Source of the DNA: an uncultured Lachnospiraceae bacterium
Lineage (GTDB): Bacteria; Bacillota; Clostridia; Lachnospirales; Lachnospiraceae
Direction: 5' to 3'
Assembly: GCA_902473545.1 (NCBI GenBank)
Contig: CABRSG010000089.1
Location: 1-8,737, forward strand
Length of the DNA stretch: 8,737 nucleotides
The stretch's first letter is position 1; each line of letters begins with the position of its first letter. A model generated the notes under the pieces. That model was not told the origin of the DNA. It did not search any database and saw nothing but the letters and a program-made list of their open reading frames with translations. Position numbers and translations under genes: made by a program. This document shows positions 6,341 through 8,737 of this stretch, piece after piece.

Positions 6341-7522
6341 TCATAATTTGGGCTTCGCAATACGGTCATAAAAGCTCTCACCCTTAATATTTCCCTTGAG
6401 TCCAAGCATATCCAGTACGGTCGCGCCGATATTCGCGTAGGTATTGCCGGTGCCCAGGTTGACACCCGCCTTCACCGCCGCGCCGTAAATCAGCACCGGT
6501 ATCTGCTCTCTCGTGTGGTCGGTTCCCGGATAGCCCGGATCGCAGCCGTGATCCGCCGTGATAAACAGCACATCGTCCTCGCGCATCCGCTCCAGGAATG
6601 TGCCGAGCTGTTCGTCAAATACGGTCGCCGCCTTCGCGTAGCCTTCGATATCGTTGCGGTGTCCGTAGAGCATGTCAAAATCCACCAGATTTACAAAGCA
6701 AAGCCCGTGAAAGTCTTCCTTCTGGAATTCCAGCGTTTTCTCCATACCGTCCACATTGTTGGTGATAGATACGGTGCGTTGGATATTCTTTCCTGCGAAA
6801 ATGTCGAAAATTTTTCCAACGCCAAGGGTATCCATGCCGTTCTCCACGATCACATCCATCATCGTCTGTGCCGGCGGCTCCAACGAATAATCGTGACGAT
6901 GCGGCGTTCTCGTAAAATTACCCGGCGTGCCGACGAACGGCCGCGCGATCACACGTCCCACGCTGTGCTCGCCCAGCATGATCCCGCGCGCCTTGTGACA
7001 GTAATCGTACAGTGTCTCCAACGGAACCACGTCCTCATGCGCCGCAATCTGCAGCACGCTGTCCGCCGAGGTGTAGACGATCAGCTTGCCGGTTTTCATG
7101 TGCTCTTCCCCGTAATCAGCGATCACCTGCGTGCCGGAATACGGCTTGTTGCACAAAATCCCGCGCCCGGTCGCCTTCTCCAGCTCATCAAGCACCTCCT
7201 GCGGAAAACCGTCCGGATAGGTCGGAAGCGGCTTCTCGGAAATGATTCCGGCAATTTCCCAATGCCCGATGGTGGTATCCTTGCCGCGCGAAGCCTCCGT
7301 CAGCCTGCCAAACGCGCCCGTAAGCGGCGGCTGATTTTCGATCGGTTCCACACCGTCGATGCAGAAAAGACCGAGCTTTTCCATGTTCGGCGTATGGTAT
7401 TCTTTTGATTTGCGGATAGTTCCGAGCGTGTTTGCGCCCTCATCCCCGAAATCCGCCGCATCCGGCGCGTGCCCGATGCCGTAGCTGTCAAGCACGATCA
7501 CAAATACTCTGTTTATGTTCAT
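6341..7522 (-). CDS. deoB: Phosphopentomutase
   Basis: DeoB interconverts (deoxy)ribose-1-phosphate and (deoxy)ribose-5-phosphate, linking both nucleoside phosphorylases to DeoC and the pentose phosphate pathway. The 393 residues match the family length. It belongs to the alkaline phosphatase superfamily and shows the two-manganese site: D12 (VLDSYGIG), the phosphorylated Thr T83 in GKDTTIGHWE, D283 and H288 (DFDMLYGH), D324-H325 (TADHGCDP) and H336 (TDHTREQIP). Other conserved stretches are YTSADSVLQIA and RVIARPFVG. ATG 7522 has AAGGAG 10 nt upstream. Only one base separates it from the stop of the upstream kinase-like gene (TGA-T-ATG), suggesting translational coupling. Confidence 0.97.
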   Translation of the reverse strand: MNINRVFVIVLDSYGIGHAPDAADFGDEGANTLGTIRKSKEYHTPNMEKLGLFCIDGVEPIENQPPLTGAFGRLTEASRGKDTTIGHWEIAGIISEKPLPTYPDGFPQEVLDELEKATGRGILCNKPYSGTQVIADYGEEHMKTGKLIVYTSADSVLQIAAHEDVVPLETLYDYCHKARGIMLGEHSVGRVIARPFVGTPGNFTRTPHRHDYSLEPPAQTMMDVIVENGMDTLGVGKIFDIFAGKNIQRTVSITNNVDGMEKTLEFQKEDFHGLCFVNLVDFDMLYGHRNDIEGYAKAATVFDEQLGTFLERMREDDVLFITADHGCDPGYPGTDHTREQIPVLIYGAAVKAGVNLGTGNTYANIGATVLDMLGLKGNIKGESFYDRIAKPKL

Positions 7523-7523
7523 A

Positions 7524-8153
7524 TCATCCCAGCTCCTTAAATCTCACATTAATATATGCCTCGATCGCCTCCACGCACTTGTCAAAGCCCAGCTTGCTGC
7601 TGTCCAGACAGAGATCGTAGTTTCTGGCGTCGTTCCACTCGCGTCCGGTATAATAGCGGTAAAAATCGCCGCGGAATTTATCCGTCTTTGCGATGAATTT
7701 TTCCAGCTCCGCCGTGGACATGGAATTGCGCAGCCTTGCCTGCTCCAAGCAGTAGTCCTTCGGCGCATGGACAAACACGCTCACCACATTTGTTCGGTCC
7801 GTCAGCACGAAATCCGCACAGCGTCCCACGAATGCGCAGGGTCCCTTATCCGCAAGATCACGGATGACCTTCGCCTGGTAATTAAACAGGTTCTGCGGTG
7901 AGGTAAACTCGTCGCTGGACGGCGGCAGGAGTTCACCGCGGTATATCTTCTTTGAGATTCCAAACAGAGAACCGTTCTTAAGCTTCTCGTCTACCTGTCC
8001 AAACAGCGTCTCACTTATTCCGCTTGCATCTGATGCCATTCTGAGAATATCTCTCCCATAGCATGGCACGCCATTCTTCTTTGCATACATCCCTGCAACT
8101 GTTTTTCCACCGCTGCCATACTGTCTGGCAACTGTTACAATAATATTGCGCAT
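7524..8153 (-). CDS. Cytidylate-kinase-like P-loop protein
   Basis: A 209-residue cytoplasmic protein of the cytidylate-kinase-like family that is common in Firmicutes and distinct from the housekeeping Cmk. The N-terminus IIVTVARQYGSGGKTVA carries a P-loop (G13-T18); relatives that I recall often have Arg where this one has K17. A conserved YGRDIL follows (32-37), then FVGRCADFVL (108-117), an Arg-rich lid region near ARLRNSM (139-145), and the family's C-terminal REWNDARNYDLCLDSS (171-186). ATG 8153 has AAAGGAGGG about 5 nt upstream. It is the first gene of the operon with deoB, pdp and deoC. That context suggests nucleoside or nucleotide phosphorylation during salvage, but the substrate of this family is not established to my knowledge and I would not call it CMP kinase. 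Confidence 0.85.
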   Translation of the reverse strand: MRNIIVTVARQYGSGGKTVAGMYAKKNGVPCYGRDILRMASDASGISETLFGQVDEKLKNGSLFGISKKIYRGELLPPSSDEFTSPQNLFNYQAKVIRDLADKGPCAFVGRCADFVLTDRTNVVSVFVHAPKDYCLEQARLRNSMSTAELEKFIAKTDKFRGDFYRYYTGREWNDARNYDLCLDSSKLGFDKCVEAIEAYINVRFKELG

Positions 8154-8187
8154 AATATCCCTCCTTTAGTCACTATTTTCTATATCC

Positions 8188-8216
8188 AGTATAACCCAAC
8201 TCAGCGCACTTCGCAA
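8188..8216 (-). promoter_or_regulatory. Probable sigma-A promoter of the kinase-like/deoB/pdp/deoC operon
   Basis: On the minus strand TTGCGA (8216-8211), a 17-bp spacer and TATACT (8193-8188) are found. The -10 is 5/6 and the -35 is 4/6. The start would be near 8181, giving a short leader of about 28 nt. The -35 abuts the T tract of the upstream livF terminator. I saw no clear operator for a DeoR-type or CcpA regulator here. Confidence 0.65.
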
Positions 8217-8217
8217 C

Positions 8218-8256
8218 AAAGAAAAAATAGCTGCCTCGCCTGCGGCGTAGCAGCTA
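8218..8256 (-). terminator. Rho-independent terminator after livF
   Basis: The stem TAGCTGC (8228-8234) with GCAGCTA (8250-8256) is continued by CGCC/GGCG around a TGC loop after a 2-nt internal loop. On the minus strand it is followed by TTTTTTCTTT (8227-8218). It lies 235 bp past the livF stop and just before the operon promoter, so it insulates the two units. Confidence 0.8.
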
Positions 8257-8273
8257 TATATTGTCCGGATGAA

Positions 8274-8477
8274 TTTCGCGGGAATCCGCCTGTCTATTGT
8301 CTGCCGCAGACAATAGGAAGCTGCCGCAGATTTTGCGAGCATAGCGACAGCTTTCGCAGCATGTCTGAGCCTGCATGGCAGGCGAGTTTGCGAAGAAAGC
8401 TGTCAGATAGGCGGCGCAGCAAAATCAAAGCAGCAACGCGTCTGCGGCAGACATATGGCAGGCGGATTCCCATGAAA
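8274..8477. repeat. About 200-bp nested near-palindrome between livF and the deo operon
   Basis: Perfectly complementary arms share one centre near 8376. They are TTTC (8274-8277) with GAAA (8474-8477), 13 bp at 8280-8292 with 8459-8471, 14 bp at 8298-8311 with 8440-8453, 8 bp at 8329-8336 with 8419-8426, 10 bp at 8346-8355 with 8395-8404, and 6 bp at 8369-8374 with 8378-8383 around an ATG loop. The 14-bp arms can also fold on themselves, and 8294-8316 is an 11-bp-arm palindrome. There is no open frame worth noting. It sits in the predicted 3' untranslated part of the livF transcript. It could be a MITE-like or REP-like element, or a structured RNA; I see no obvious target-site duplication. 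Confidence 0.85.
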
Positions 8478-8490
8478 ACACCGGCTGTTT

Positions 8491-8737
8491 TTATTCTCCA
8501 AGGTAAGCCTTTTTTATGGAATCGTCGTTGAGCAGCGTCTCCGCCTTGCCCGACTGCACGATCTTTCCGGTTTCCAGCACGTATGCGTGGTCCGCGATGG
8601 AGAGCGCTTTTTTCGCGTTCTGCTCTACCAGAAGTACGGTCGTGCCGCTGGCGCTCACGCTCTGGATGATGTCGAATATTTCATTTACCAGAATCGGCGA
8701 AAGTCCCATTGACGGCTCGTCCATCAGAATGATGCGC
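8491..8737 (-). CDS. livF: Branched-chain amino acid ABC transporter ATP-binding protein LivF, C-terminal part (runs off right edge)
   Basis: The last 82 complete codons of an ABC ATPase, open to the right edge. The visible part begins RIILMDEPSMGLSP, which is the Walker B motif with catalytic Glu and the D-loop. It continues with LLVEQNAKKALSIADHAYVLETGKIV, where the Gln-Asn after the Glu replaces the usual H-loop His, as is typical of LivF, and ends AYLGE. This C-terminal pattern (VEQN, ADHAYVLE, AYLGE) is diagnostic of LivF and separates it from LivG. It would energise uptake of leucine, isoleucine and valine at the inner face of the membrane together with LivG, LivH, LivM and a binding protein, presumably encoded to the right. 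As livF is commonly last in such operons, its stop at 8491 and terminator at 8218-8256 fit. Confidence 0.92.
   Translation of the reverse strand, partial: RIILMDEPSMGLSPILVNEIFDIIQSVSASGTTVLLVEQNAKKALSIADHAYVLETGKIVQSGKAETLLNDDSIKKAYLGE

Noticed and set aside
6515..7408. 297-codon open frame on the plus strand
   Set aside because: It is antisense to deoB, has no recognisable motif, and its composition mirrors the real gene.
8475..8491. AAAACA/TGTTTT hairpin at the livF stop codon as a terminator
   Set aside because: The stem is short and A-T only at its base, and the minus-strand side lacks a T tract after the hairpin. The structure at 8218-8256 is a far better terminator.

Overview
The window looks like a chromosomal segment of a Gram-positive Clostridia species, most likely a Lachnospiraceae-type gut anaerobe. 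Three things point there: strong AAGGAGG-type ribosome sites, sigma-A promoters of the TTGACA-N17-TATAAT class, and the gene set (secreted NlpC/P60 hydrolase with bacterial SH3 domains, a pyrimidine-nucleoside phosphorylase of the Bacillus/Clostridium type, a cytidylate-kinase-like ATPase). This is inferred from gene families, not from a marker gene. All genes lie on the minus strand except one small regulator.

Positions 1-1330 hold the N-terminal 333 codons of a secreted, repeat-built surface protein (running off the left edge). It is separated by an AT-rich divergent intergenic region from a small XRE-family repressor-like gene on the plus strand (1333-1674). The intergenic region carries two copies of a 15-bp inverted repeat, TCTTA-N5-TAAGA. 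One fills the spacer of a near-consensus promoter for the surface-protein gene, so the regulator probably controls its neighbour.

Positions 1779-4060 hold a two-gene unit read leftwards: an NlpC/P60 cell-wall hydrolase with a signal peptide, two SH3b domains and 17 tandem heptads of the EYVETEP type, then purine nucleoside phosphorylase 23 bp downstream. The hydrolase promoter (TTGACG-N17-TATAAT) is followed by a perfect match to the WalR (YycF) box, TGTAAC-N5-TGTAAC.

Positions 4308-8153 are a compact operon read leftwards: cytidylate-kinase-like protein, phosphopentomutase (deoB), pyrimidine-nucleoside phosphorylase (pdp) and deoxyribose-phosphate aldolase (deoC). With the nearby purine nucleoside phosphorylase this is a complete nucleoside salvage/catabolic route. 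Phosphorylases release bases and (deoxy)ribose-1-phosphate, DeoB converts it to the 5-phosphate, and DeoC splits deoxyribose-5-phosphate into glyceraldehyde-3-phosphate and acetaldehyde. The operon has a promoter at 8188-8216 and a terminator at 4259-4293.

Positions 8218-8737 hold the C-terminal end of a LivF-type branched-chain amino acid ABC transporter ATPase entering from the right edge, its terminator, and between them a roughly 200-bp nested near-palindrome (8274-8477) of unknown nature. The points most worth following up are this palindrome, the promoter-embedded operators beside the XRE gene, and the WalR-like box.
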